Positions 34,002 through 44,779 of a DNA stretch of 64,000 nucleotides are shown one piece after another. The stretch lies in assembly GCF_000005505.3 (NCBI RefSeq), contig NC_016133.3, forward strand, positions 10,478,001 to 10,542,000, read 5' to 3'. Source of the stretch: Brachypodium distachyon (taxonomy: Eukaryota; Streptophyta; Magnoliopsida; Poales; Poaceae). The translations under genes were made by a program, and so were the position numbers. How positions within the stretch are numbered: the first letter of the stretch is position 1; each line of letters starts with the position of its first letter. The notes under the pieces were generated by a model. That model ran no database searches. It was not told the DNA's origin and saw only the letters and a program-made list of their open reading frames with translations.

Positions 34002-34900
34002 TTGCCGCATCCCCCAGCCGTGCTTGCTGCTTCCCGATGTATCTTCTTTTGTTTGCTTTCCCTGCAAGTGTGGCGCTTAGCGCCGTTTGAACAATTACTC
34101 TCTGATTAGCCCATGTAATCGTTCGACTCTTAGTCATTTAAGTTCTTTAACATGTTCATTTTCTAGTTCTTTGTTCCCGGTGCTGCCTCGTGGGGCGGTC
34201 CTACTAGCCTTTGCGCATTTTGCCTTGTGTTGCAGGGGACTCGCGCGCCTCACCCTTGACCAGACCAGGGACCCGGGACGGACCCACGGTGCCGACCTGG
34301 GGTCAAGCGGTAGCGGGGAGCCACTCCACTTGCGGGGTAACTACTCCAAGCCGTGCCCTTCCAGGACGGACCCGGGAAGCCACACGGGGACCGCACTCCC
34401 CCCGCAAGCGTCCTTCTAACACTCCGGCTACGCGCAGGATCTGGGGCCACACCCAGCAAGACAGTGCTCGATTTCGTTCAGTTCTTAGCGAGTTCGACGT
34501 TCATGTTCAAGCACTTAGGGACCCACCCGCGGGTACCTGTTCAAGGAAATCTGCTTCCGAGGGATGCGCAAGAACGCCGTGGCAGGATCGCCGCCGGCGG
34601 CAAGCGCCGACCCCGATGCTGTCATGGCGCTCATGCCGCAAGACAGCTATAACGTCCTCGCCGCCAGCTGCACCCCACCTGGAGCGGCGGGAACGGGTGG
34701 CGAGGAAGTTATAGCCTCCCGGCGATAGCCCCCGCAACTGGGAAGACCTGGTTTTTCTGGGAAGCTCGTCCCGAGGGGTGTAACAGCCCTCGCTGCCCGG
34801 GAGCAAAACTGCTCGAGGGCCGTGGCAGGGACGCGGTGATGGGCCGGAACGGGCGGCGTGCGCCGGCACCGGCGCCATCACAGCGTCCGCGCAACGACCC
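34002..34900 (-). other. Inner Tat 3' UTR, unique part
   Basis: No gene. It lies between the antisense ORF stop and the tandem repeats. Positions 34180-34440 match 2080-2310 in reverse complement, the same UTR segment of the Tat remnant at the window start. GC-rich open frames here (34211-34714, 34507-34995) carry no recognisable domain. Confidence 0.6.
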
Positions 34901-34953
34901 GCGCCTGAAAAATGAGGCTCTCTCAAGGGGAATGCGGCCGGGACACTATGATA

Positions 34954-35390
34954 GTGCACCCGTCGGCGCAAGGCACGGATGGCATGCACTACCATAGTGT
35001 CTCCGCAGCAGCCCCTGCTCCTTGCGGAGGTGTCTTATGGAGGGATGCGGCAAGGGCACAGCAGCAATGCACCCCGTCGGCGCCGGACGCGGATGGGATG
35101 CACCACCAAAGTGCCTCCACGGCAGCCCTCTCCCAGGAGCCACCCGCTTGAGGAGGCGTGGCAGGAGCACGGCGGCAGTGCACCCGTCGGCGCAGAACGC
35201 TGATGGCATGCACTACCACCGTGCCTCGGCGACGCCCCTCGGGGTGGGCTCGATGGGGTGATGCGGCAAGGGCGCGATGGCAGTGCACCCGTCGGCGCTA
35301 AGCACTGATGGAATGCAGCACCATCGTGCCTCCACGGCACCGCCCGCCTTAACGGCCTCTCATTCAGCTTCGCTCTGAGCCGTTCCATGG
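34954..35390 (-). repeat. Tandem repeats in the inner Tat 3' UTR
   Basis: Four diverged units of about 104-115 bases each begin with gtgcaccc(c)gtcggcgc, at 34954, 35069, 35179 and 35283. Each contains gatggcatgcactaccat-like text and a variable c-rich linker. Tandem arrays in the 3' UTR of Tat elements are known to be hypervariable and to seed satellite DNA. Open frames across both strands are by-products of the GC-rich repeat. Confidence 0.8.
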
Positions 35391-35842
35391 CTGGGGCGCA
35401 CCTTTTATAGGCTCGGGGGAGGGACTTGCCACCGCGCGCGACGGATCACCGCGGCACCCGTTGCATCCCTCCCTTGAAATGCGGTACAGTCTCTGCAACC
35501 ATGCATGCCAAGCCGCTGTGGTACATGTGGCGGTGCCCTCCCGAGTCAGAAGCCTCGGAGTGCGGTGAGTCCCTTGTGTTGCGGTCGTCCCGCACTACAA
35601 GGCATGGTGCATGCCGCGACCCGTGGGCAGCTCTTGGGTATTACAGTGCACAAGATTCCATCTTTTCCTGCAGGTTAAATTCTTACCAGGACCGAGGTGC
35701 TGCAATTTTTTTTCGAAATTCACGAAAATACACAAAGCAACACGGACAAACTCCTCCTGCCTCCCCAGCCCCCGGGCACAAAGGGGTCGATGCCAAACTT
35801 GGATCTGAGCATTTCATTTCCCAGGCACAGCGAGTGCGCGGT

Positions 35843-35959
35843 GCACGTTGCGGGGAGCCCGGCAACTGCACGTCCCGTGATGCACGTTGCGGGAAGCCCG
35901 CCAACTGCATGTCCCGTGATGCACGTTGCGGGAAGCCCGCCAACTGCATGTCCCATGCC
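35843..35959. repeat. Three tandem copies of a 39-bp unit
   Basis: Units begin gcacgttgcggg(g/a)agccc at 35843, 35882 and 35921. The second and third differ by about one base. It is a multiple of three but lies in UTR with no real gene, so coding is unlikely. Confidence 0.9.
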
Positions 35960-36223
35960 GGAACGATCCGGCAACGGGTTTATGTTTTCGAGGCTCCAGC
36001 AGCCCCCTGCTCACAACCAAGTATCGAAAGACACTTTTGTGCACTTAAAGCAGGAGACAGAAGAAGGAAGATCATGCAAATAAACAGGACAACTTTAAAG
36101 CTCAGGAACGAAACACTTATCTTTATTCACAATAACTAGTGGTTTACACGTGGGGGCTGCCCGGCTGCACTAGTTCGAGAGGTATGCATCGGCGGCATCA
36201 CCTAAGGGTCGGGCTCTGCCGCT

Positions 36224-37357
36224 TCACGGGTAGAACTTGCGCAAGTGCTCAATATTCCAACTATTGGGCACCGGCAAGCCGTCTTCGGTTTCCAGCCGGA
36301 CAGTCCCCGACCTGGTCACCTGCACTACCCGGAAGGGGCCCTCCCATTTCAGAGTCAACTTGTTCCCGGCCTTCGTTCCTTCTATCCGGCGTAGGACAAG
36401 GTCTCCGTTCTCGAGTCCCCGGGGACGGACTCGCCTGTCGTGATAACGACGGAGTCCCTGCTGGTAGCGCGCGGCTTGCACAGCAGCCCGGCATCGAATC
36501 TCTTCAATGAAGTTTAGATCGTCAACCCTTTGCTCGTGTTGGCTGGTGTTGCCGTACGCGCGTACCCGGGGAGATCCGTGCTTAAGCTCGAGGGGCAGCA
36601 CCGCTTCTGCCCCGTAGACAAGGGCGAAAGGAGTTTCGCCCGTTGCCCGACTAGGTGTGGTCATGATCGACAAGGGCTGAAGTTCTTCGACCCAGTGTTT
36701 CCCGTGGCCTTTGAGCTTGTCAAAGGTTCTCGTCTTGAGCCCCCGCAGCACTTCTGCGTTGGCTCGCTCCGCTTGCCCGTTACTCCTCGGATGAGCGACG
36801 GACGCGAAGTGCAACTTAGTGCCCATGCCTTCCCAATAGGCCTGGAACACTGCACTTGTGAACTGCGTGCCATTGTCAGTGATAATGCCGTTAGGCACAC
36901 CAAATCGGCACACAATGCTTTTGAAGAACTTGATGGCCGCTTGGGCGGTCACCTTCCGCACTGGTTCCACCTCTATCCACTTGTCGATGGCCACGAACAA
37001 ATATTCGTATCCGCCAACCGCTCTCGGTAGCTTGCCGACGATGTCGAGCCCCCAGACCGCGAACGGCCACGAGGAAGGGATGACATGTAGGGCCTACGCT
37101 GGCTGGTTGCTCTTCTTCGAATGGAACTGGCATGCTTCGCACGTCCTCACCATCCGCTCCGCATCGGCCAGGGCCGTGGGCCAGTAGAAACCGTGCCGAA
37201 ATGCCTTGCCGGCTAACGCCCAAGAGGCCACATGGCGTGAACATGTGCCTCGGTGTATCTCCTCCAACAGTGCGCGCCCTTCATCTTGCGGCACGCAGAT
37301 GAGCTTGACACCGTTCTCACGCCTGCAGTAGAGGTTCCAATCCACCATAGTGTCCAT
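36224..37357 (-). pseudogene. Inner Tat integrase
   Basis: The zinc-binding part (HRGTCSRHVASW ... CEACQFHSKK) lies at about 37094-37290, followed after an in-frame stop near 37092 by the catalytic core. GLDIVGKLPRAVGGYEYL holds the first Asp, NGTQFTSAVF the second, and SNGQAERANAEVLRGL the Glu region. The frame is open from 37000 to the stop at 36224-36226 and ends SWNIEHLRKFYP. This core looks intact; the stop beside the zinc finger and upstream damage make the gene non-functional as a whole. Close relative of the copy at 1-1101. Confidence 0.9.
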
Positions 37358-38450
37358 CTTGGCTTGCCGCGCTACTCATTCCGGAAGAGCCTCCCCTTTC
37401 AAGTAGCAGGCGATCTCTTCCGCCCAGGGAGGGATCTCCCTGCCAACGCATGCCGCTATGTCAGCGGCATGGACCCCTGCTGCTGCAGGGGTTCCTTCGG
37501 TTGCCAGAGGGGCATCCCCGGCAGCCGGCTAGGGGGCGACGGAAGGAGCCGCTTGCTTCTGACAGAACACCCCCGCCGGAGGTTTCCGGCGCTCTGCTGC
37601 CATCTTGGCCAGCTCATCCGCAGTGAAGTTATCCTTCCGCTTGACGTGCTCGAAACGCAAACCCTTGAACTTTCATTCTAGCTTGCAGACCTCCTCCACG
37701 TACGGTGCCATCTGCGGGCAGTCGTAGTCCTTGTTCACCTGGTTGATCACGAGCTGGGAATCCCCGCGAACAACTAGGCGCTTGATGTCGAGGGCGACCG
37801 CCGCCCGCAACCTGGCAAGCAGGCCCTCGTACTCCGCCGTGTTGTTGGTGGAGTTCGCGAAGTCGAGCTGGACAGCAAACCTCAACTGGTCCCCTGTCGG
37901 TGACTCGATGACGACCCCGGCGCCTGCTCCTTGGAGACTGAACGCGCCGTCGAAGTAGAGGACCCAATGGTCCTCGTCCAGCTTGCCGAGCAAGCTGGTC
38001 TCCGGTCCATTTTCCTCCATGCCCGTAGACATCCATTCCGTGACGAAGTCCGCCGAGGCCGTACTCTTGATGCTTTTGGAGTTGGCGAAGTGGAGGTCAA
38101 ACTCCGACAACTCCATCCTCCATTCGGCCACCCTCCCAGTGGCTTCACGGTTGGTGAGGGCCCGCTCAAGGCAGAACCCCGACACCACCGTGATGCAGTG
38201 CACCTGGAAGTAGTGGCGCAGCTTGCGGGACGCAAGTAGAATCCCCAGAAGGAGCTTCTATACTTGCGGGTACCTCGTTCGCACGTCGCGCAGCACTGTA
38301 CCAACGAAGTACACCGGGTGCTCCACCAACCGCTTCCGCGGTGCCAAGGCTGCCGGTTCGGGGGTGGTCCCTGGGTCCGAGGCGGTTGCCAGGGGCCGTT
38401 CAGCCCCCTGCCCCGCCGCCTCAGTCCCCGGGACATCTTCCTCCCTCTAG
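37358..38450 (-). pseudogene. Inner Tat RNase H pair, including archaeal-type RNase H
   Basis: From 38450 downward: the end of the RT-linked RNase H region (LVEHPVYFVGTVLRDVRTRYP, ALTNREATGRVAEWRMELSE), then the second RNase H typical of Tat elements at about 37960-37675. That domain carries WVLYFDGAFSLQGAGAGVVI, NSTNNTAEYEGLLARLRAAV and VVRGDSQLVINQVNKDY, which show the D-E-D residues. Stops near 38258, 37676, 37535 and 37377 interrupt the frame. RNase H removes the RNA strand during reverse transcription. Confidence 0.9.
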
Positions 38451-39440
38451 GAAACTAGCACCGAGCTGACCACCTGGTCAGTCGCTGCTAGGTAGAGTAG
38501 CAGCGGCTCGCCCGGCATGGGGGCGACGAGGACGGGTGGCGATCTCAGGTACTGTTTGAGTTCCCGGAATGCCGCCTCGGCCTCGGGAGTCCAGTCGACT
38601 GGACCCTTCTTCTTCATCACCTTGAAGAAAGGCAGGGCGTGTTCGCCCAGCCTGGAGATGAATCGTCCCAACGCGGCAACGCAGCCATTGAGGCGCTGGA
38701 CATCCTTCACCTTGCGGGGGGCCTCCATCTTCTCGATGGCTTCTATCTTGCTCGGGTTGGCCTGTATCCCCCTGTGTGAAACCAAGAAACCCAGAAGCTG
38801 CGCGGAGTTGACACCGAAGGTGCACTTCTCGGGGTTCAGCTTGAGCTTGATCCGGCGGAGGTTGTCAAACGTCTCCCGCAGGTCATCAATCAGCGAGTCC
38901 CCACGCTTCGATTTGATGACGATGTTGTCCATGTAGGCCTCCGCGTTGCGGCCTAACTGGGGCCCCAAACATTCGTGCAAAGCGCGCTAGAATGTGGAGC
39001 CCCCGTTCTTCAACCCGAAAGGCATGCATGTATAACAATAACAGCCGACCGGGGTGATGAACGCTGTCTTTTCCTCATCTTCGACGCCATCTTAATTTGA
39101 TGGTAGCCGGAGAAAGCATCCAGGAAACTCAGAAGTCACAACTAGCGGTGGAATCAACTATTTGATCGATACGGGGTACAGGGAAAGGATCCTTGGGGCA
39201 TGCTTGATTAAGATCAGTAAAATCTACACACATGCGAAGCTTATTCCCTGCTTTAGGTACTACCACAGGGTTAGCCAGCCAAGTGGGGTATAGAACTTCG
39301 TTGATCACCCCGGCAGCCTTGAGCTTGTCCACCTCCTGCTTGATGAAATCGTTACGCTCTTGTGCTTGCCGCCGAATCTTCTGCTTGACGGGGCGTGCGT
39401 CCGGACACACCGCGAGCCGATGCTCAATCACCTCCCTGGG
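38447..39440 (-). pseudogene. Inner Tat reverse transcriptase
   Basis: The frame 39431-39129 holds the first RT blocks (INEVLYPTWLANPVVVPKAG, RMCVDFTDLNQACPKDPFPV, RIDQIVDST). A damaged stretch at 39128-38985 has a stop and a frameshift. 38980-38447 continues with AYMDNIVIKSK, KLNPEKCTFGV, LGFLVSHRGIQANPSKI and DWTPEAEAAFRELK. The catalytic Y-x-DD box reads YMDN: the second aspartate codon GAC is AAC. With the frameshifts this RT cannot be active. Confidence 0.9.
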
Positions 39441-41272
39441 GACTCCGGGAAGATCCGATGGTTCCCAAGCGAACAGGTCGGCATTATCCCGGAGGAAGGT
39501 GATGAGGGCGCCTTCCTATTCGGCGGTAAGGTTCGCACCGACGGTGACGGTGCATTCCTTGTCGCCAGCCTGGAGGGGCAGCTTCTTCACACTGGCGGCC
39601 TCCTCCCGGAGCTGCTGCCCTTTGCCAGGGCATGAGCTCGAGCCTGCGCCTCCCCCGGCAAGCTCTTGCGGGGTAGCGCGGGCCTTCTTCGTTGCCGGGG
39701 CATCGCCCGACAAGCTGTCGTCTCCGGCAGCGTCTTCGTCGCCGGCGTTAGCTACGGCGGCGGCCCTGACGACCTCGCCCACGCACCAGGCCACGTCCTT
39801 GAGGTCGCACCTGATGGAGAGGACTCCATAGACGGACGGCATCTTCATCACGCCGCGAGGGAACCCTTCTTCTGCGCTTGCGGGAACCCATCTTCTGTGA
39901 ACCCTCGCCGGGGTTCGTGGCAGCCTTAGCTGCTAGCTCGGGCGCTAGGCGCCCTTCCTCGGCCATGGCGCACTTGTGTGCCAGGGCGTACAGATCCTGC
40001 GTCGTCCGGATCCGATGCGTGCTCAGCTTCTCGCGCATCTTGGGATCGCGGACGTTGATGGCGGAGGTGTTGATGATGGCAGCCGCCTCCGCCTCCGGGA
40101 TGGAATAGGAGAGATTGGAGAAGCGGTTGACGAAGGCCCGCAACGTCTCTCCCGGCTTCTGTACAATAGTGTGCAGCTCCGCCCTGGAACGCGCTCACAA
40201 ACTGCTCGCACAGGTCCGCCAAGTGGCGATGGACCCGGCGGGTAGGTTGAGCAGCCAGGTTCTCACTGATCCTTTCAGGACCATCGGGAACCAGTTGGCT
40301 CTGACCTTGTCGTCGCTGCCGATGGCATGCATCCCCAACGTGTAGGTCAGGAGGAAATCCTTGGGGTTGGCGGTCCCGTCGTACGTATCGAGTGCAGGCG
40401 CTCGGAACTTACAGGGCCGCGTCACCCCCCGCAACTCGCGTGTGAACGCGGTGCAACCGTCCTCGGGGCCCATGGGAGCATCTTCCTCCTCCTGTGGGCG
40501 TTGGCGCTCTACCTCACGCCTGCGCCGTTGCTCCAAGCGCTGGCGCAGATCCTCTTGCTGGCAGGCATTCAAGATGCCGCGCGCGTCATCCCCCGGAACG
40601 GTGGGCGACGAGTTCGAGGGCCCAACCGGGCCCCCGTTCCCCTGACCGGCCTGCGGAGGGGGCGGTTTCTCCCCCTGTCGCGAGGCAGGCGGCACGTCCC
40701 TGCGCTCCGGGTTCTGCCCGTGGCCGGAGTCTACCGGGGCGCCCTTGCCTTGCGGCTGCTGGGCGGCCAGAGCGAGGAGGGCGTCTAACTCCTCACCCCA
40801 TGTCTCGTGCGCCGGTGTGCCTTGCTGCGGTTTGTACCGCACCATGACGCGCGCGGCGATGATGGCTTTTGCCGGGGTTCGTGCAGGGGCCAGCCGATTT
40901 CCCGAGCGGCTGCTTCCCGCTCTGGCCCTAGACGCCTCCTGGTGCGCGGGGTGTGAGCCTCCGGGGGTCGCTCGCGACGCGGTATGTTCCTGATGCCGCT
41001 GTCACTGCGCATCCTCAGCCCGCGACTCAACTCGCTGGCCGGCGCGGGCGGCACCATGCCCGCGCGCGCGACTGCACCCGGTGCTGGGGGCAGCCAATCC
41101 CCTCGGCCAATTGTCTGCAGATGGCCGAGGAGGCGGGGGAGGCAGCTGTGATTGCTGCACTCTCGAGGGCTCGGGGTTCTCCGGAGCCCCCGACTTGGGT
41201 CGCACGTCATGCGAGCGCCGCAAGGGCCTCACGCGAGTCTATCTGAGGATCACCAGCCCGCTTGGGGGGCAT
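39441..41272 (-). pseudogene. Inner Tat gag and linker to pol
   Basis: The likely start is at 41272 (MPPKRAGDPQIDSREALAAL). After frameshifted leader segments, a frame at 40845-40195 carries DGCTAFTRELRGVTRPCKFR and TYDGTANPKDFLLTYTLGMH, the gag core. A frameshift near 40215 continues it at 40143-39748 (RAFVNRFSNLSYSIPEAEAA). The zinc knuckle and the protease are missing. The sequence passes directly to the pre-RT linker (VYGVLSIRCDLKDVAWCVGE, VTVGANLTAE), so there is an internal deletion near 39850. Non-functional. Confidence 0.85.
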
Positions 41273-41352
41273 GGTGACTAGTCTCATCGGCGAAGAGGGC
41301 GAGGCCGACCTCGATGCAAATGCTGCTGCCGGCGATCCCCGGCGAGCTCTTC

Positions 41353-41379
41353 TCCCGTGCCCCCTACCTGGCGCGCCAG
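41353..41379 (-). promoter_or_regulatory. Primer binding site region of the inner Tat
   Basis: Directly inside the 5' LTR the minus strand reads TCTGGCGCGCCAGGTAGGGG, beginning one base after the LTR end. This is the primer binding position. It is not the initiator Met type; the matching tRNA was not identified. Confidence 0.6.
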
Positions 41380-41380
41380 A

Positions 41381-42345
41381 TGTCATCGCACGGTGCTCCG
41401 ACACCGGGGGTGTGCGGTCACGGCCCCCTTTTAGGTTTGGCAGGGGCGTCGAGGTTCGCGCCGGCAATCGCCGGCAAGGCCGATGGGCCTTGTGGGGCCG
41501 ACAAAACGATGTACTAGGGGTGCGCGCTAATAAAAGAACACATGCACGCACGTTTTTACCCAGGTTCGGGCCACCCGGAGGTGTAAAACCCTACGTCATG
41601 CTTGTCTGAGCTAGTATTGATTATGCACCAAGTGGTTACACCTTGCCGGGGGAAGGTCCTCGGGCTCTCTGTCTTTCCTTGCGAATGCTACTTGCTGCCC
41701 TGAACTAACCAACCTTGCGAACGTGGAACCTTCGAACCAGAACCCTTTGACCGCTGGCGGGGGTCCTCCTTTTACACTCAAGGGGATGCCATAGGTGCCA
41801 CGATGCATGGGCTACAAGTGTCGAGCGGGGAGGCATACAACTCCCACCCGGTGAGCTGGTGGCGCACATGGACTCCACCTCTGCTGCTAGGGGTCTAAAA
41901 CCCTAGAATAGGATTGGACATCCACTGTTTAATTGATTTGGATGGGTAACGCCCCTCCTGTCGGCTCATTTAATGAGCCGTGCGCCTTACTCTTTGCCTC
42001 GGTGGGGCCGCGCACCCCACGCCCGCCCATGCGCCCGCGTGGCGCTGTTGATCTGCTCACTGGGCCCCACCCTTGAGGTGGGAGTCTGTGCCCGGGAACC
42101 GCCTATCCCGGCAAGTCGCTCTCCGAAAGCGCCCGGGCCCAGCGCACCCGGGAACCTCCCCCCGGGAAGTGGCTTCCTGGGAGGTGCCCAGGCGGGAATA
42201 TTACCCGAAGCCCTGCGAGCCCTTCCGGGCTGGTAGCGTGTCGGGCTGCTCGTAGCCGCCGCCCGGGATGGAACCTTTCCGGGAACTTGGGGACGGGGCC
42301 CACGCGTCACGCAGCGGTGGTACCCCGGGTGCCACTGGTGCGACA
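41381..42345 (-). repeat. Inner Tat 5' LTR (965 bp)
   Basis: The full-length partner of 29368-30217. On the minus strand it begins TGTCGCACCAGTGGC and ends GTGCGATGACA. It contains a GTGTAAAAGG box (about 41768-41777, minus) and the gtaaaaacgtgcgtgcatgt segment shared with the LTR at 47998-49007. Confidence 0.92.
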
Positions 42346-42350
42346 GCAGG
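42346..42350. repeat. Target site duplication, right copy (gcagg)
   Basis: A perfect match to 29363-29367. Confidence 0.95.
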
Positions 42351-43585
42351 CGGGATAGCGGCATGATGTCATCGTCGTCACTGTCCCCTTCCTCGCGGCA
42401 GTCGACACCCTGGGACGCCTCGTCCCCGGATATGTCTCCGGCCCCGTGGGAGATGTTGTAGCCGGCGAATGTGTCCGCCGACTCCTCAGAGTCCCCATCC
42501 GAGTCGTCCTCCCCCTTGCTCTTGGCCATCGGTTGCTTCCCGGCCCGGGTCCATGGTTGCGGGAGAGGACTGCTCGACGGTGTGCCCGCCATGATTCCCC
42601 ACTCGTTGCAGGGTGGGTAGATGTTGGCGTGCGGGTTCGCGATGCCCGCATGGAGAGCCGTCACACCCGGCGGAAGTCCTGCGAAGGGGGAGTTGTCGCC
42701 AGTGATCCCCTTCAGCCATATCGGGATGACTTCCATCGTTAGGCCTCCCTGCTGCAGCCTCATCCGGTCGTTCTCTCCCGAGTACATCCAAACTGGGTGA
42801 GTCCGCCGTTGCAGCGGGGCGATACGCCTGCCGATTTAGGTTTGGGCCAGGTCCAGGTCCGAGAGCCCCGCAAGCCATAGCGCCACGATCTTGTCGCAGA
42901 TCGGTGCGAGCTCGGCGTCCCTGGCATCGCGGTCCCACTAGTCGCAGGATTTCTTCGGTAGTGCGGTGGGCTTGATGTAGGCCTCATCGTGATCCTCGAT
43001 GAAGACCCGACACTAGTCTGCACGCCACACCATCTCGATCTTCCGGTCCTCTATGACGATGACCTCCGACTTGAGCCCGTCCAGGAACCGTAACGAGACC
43101 CCCGAAGACATCACCTCGCCCTTCTCGATGCAAAGGTAGTAATAGTGGCGGAATAACGCCCCGGACGGCATCACCCCCACGAACGCCTCGTAGAGGTACT
43201 GGAAGACCGCCAGCTTGAAGAAGGAAGTGGGGTGGAGCTGCGTCAGCTAGAGACGATAGGCAGACAGGATGGCGTGAAGGAAAAGGGAGTGCGACGGAAC
43301 GAACCCGGCTAGGATGAACTGCATGAACACTCGGTAGTAGTGGTCGCCTGGGTCTAACCCGACGGGCAGGACGCACGTCGGACCATGCTCGTTGTGCTTG
43401 GTGGCGAGCGCCAGGCGGAGCTTCTCCATGCCCTCGCCGTTGTAGCCGGGCTTGAAGAATGTGAACTGAGCCCTCTTCTCGTTGTCCTTGCGCTCTTTCT
43501 CTGACATCTCCTTCTTGGTGGCCTTTCCACTCCTCTCCCCCTTGGTGCTGGTGCCCTTAGGGCGTGCTTGACCTTTTGGAGCCAT
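42351..43585 (-). pseudogene. Outer Tat antisense ORF, N-terminal (Transposase_28) part
   Basis: Starts at 43585 (MAPKGQARPKGTSTKGERSG), then the Transposase_28-type domain: FFKPGYNGEGMEKLRLALAT, FMQFILAGFVPSHSLFLHAI, LHPTSFFKLAVFQYLYEAFV and FRHYYY. In-frame stops lie near 43249, 43015, 42939 and 42839. A later acidic stretch (GEDDSDGDSEESADTFAGYN) runs to the insertion point, where DIMPLSRLL continues at 29362. It diverges clearly from the inner copy (30627), so the two Tat elements are different subfamilies. It lies antisense to the outer element's 3' LTR at 44004. Confidence 0.85.
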
Positions 43586-44003
43586 TGGCAGGGTGGGAGG
43601 GGGGGGGGGAATTTGACAGGAGTTGGGATATAGGGGGCTTGGGGGCAATCGCGAAGGCAGTGGCAGTGGGGAACCCTTGCGCCGTCGGCCTTGAGTATTT
43701 ATACAAGACGGGCGGGTTGCAACGGACACCCCCCACAATCAGCAATCAAGTGCCCTAAAGTTTTGGAGGAATCAAGACGGTATGCACGACGTGGCCATAC
43801 CTCTCTGCTATGCGTGGGGGGTGAGGCCAAACATCGTGCGCCCGACCCTTCCGTTCCGGTGGAAGGAATCAAGGCAGCGGCCTACGTGGCCGGGTTCCTA
43901 GCTTAGCCTTGGGACCCACACGTCGGAAAGGGCGTAGCCCAGCAACTGACCGAGGACGACACAACCCGGGACTCTGGGTTGCCGATCCACGCCCGGGTGC
44001 TAC
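43586..44003. other. Spacer between outer antisense ORF and outer 3' LTR
   Basis: No gene. It contains a homopolymer run of G at about 43600-43609 and a purine/GC-rich stretch. The gcccgggtgctac at its right end is the polypurine-like tract beside the LTR. The minus-strand promoter of the antisense ORF would lie here (gtatttatacaag near 43696 reads as a TATA-like box on the minus strand). Confidence 0.45.
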
Positions 44004-44778
44004 TGTCGTACCAGTGGCCCATGAGGTCCTACTGATGCTGGACACGTGGGTCGTGACGGCAGAGATCCTGGGAAGGACGAACCCGGGAAGCCTCCCACCC
44101 CTGAGACAACAGTCAACGGGGTTACAAGAAGACACTCATTGGCAAGACCATTAGATTAGAGATTCAGAGCCCTGGCACCATTGACAACGTCAAGGCCAAG
44201 ATCCAGGATAAGAAGGACAACCACCGCGATATCTACCTGGGAAGTCTCGTCCCGGCAAGGTAACAACTCGCTACCCCTGCAACTTCCTAGGCAACGGTAC
44301 GAGGGTGCTTCCCGGCTACCGGAGCTTGAGCTTACACGTGGGGCCAGCAGAATAGTGAAGACAACGGGGACAGGGCAGTTAATGCACTGACAGGAGTCAC
44401 ATCGGCAGGTCTAGTCTTGCTCAGCAAGGCTACAACGGCTACCCTATATATGGTTCATTTTATTTACCACGTACAGTGGCTTGGGCGCTGCATGAAGCCC
44501 AACGAGGATCAACAGTAGAGTAGAACTTGTGGCGTTGACACGCGTGTAGTTAACGTGTCGCGTTGCATGCATCGGCACCTGTGGTATCCCCTTGACTATA
44601 AAAGGAGGACCAATGCCACCGGTCAAAGGGTTCAAGTCCAGCAGAGTTCAGTTCAGCATTCACCCAAGTTGACAAGCCCTTGGTGGGACAAGTAGCAAAT
44701 CCTAGAAAGCCCCTGGCAACCTGTACGCACTCAAACTCGTGAATACAACTCCAAGCAAGACGTAGGGTGTTACACCTT
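44004..44778 (+). repeat. Outer Tat 3' LTR, 3' truncated
   Basis: Starts TGTCGTACCAGTGGCCC, like the other Tat LTRs. A TATAAAAG box at 44597-44604 precedes ggaggacc and the ggtcaaagggttc block. It follows the family to gacgtagggtgttacacct and then breaks into a chromovirus-type LTR near 44779. Confidence 0.85.
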
Positions 44779-44779
44779 T

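Larger units (their letters stand above)
29368..42345 (-). mobile_element. Complete inner Tat-lineage gypsy retrotransposon
   Basis: A 12,978-bp element on the minus strand, bounded by LTRs that begin TGTCGCACCAGTGG and end in ..GACA, with target duplication gcagg on both sides. Order in its own direction: 5' LTR (42345-41381), primer site, gag (41272 to about 39850), pol with RT, two RNase H domains and integrase (to 36224), a 3' UTR with tandem repeats, an antisense ORF (30627-34001, plus strand), and the 3' LTR (30217-29368). A second, archaeal-type RNase H and an antisense ORF are hallmarks of the Tat group (RIRE2, Grande, Retand). It inserted into the antisense ORF of the outer Tat element in the opposite orientation. 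Confidence 0.95.

Noticed and set aside
32643..34067. 474-codon minus-strand frame opposite the coiled-coil ORF
   Set aside because: It is the shadow of the real plus-strand coiled-coil coding sequence (GC-rich third positions); no domain seen.
34954..35340. CRISPR-like array
   Set aside because: Units are diverged tandem repeats without separate repeats and spacers, in a plant retrotransposon UTR.
35426..36139. 237-codon plus-strand frame in the inner Tat 3' UTR
   Set aside because: Spans the 39-bp tandem repeats and non-coding UTR; no domain, no conservation in the Tat remnant at 1-2330.
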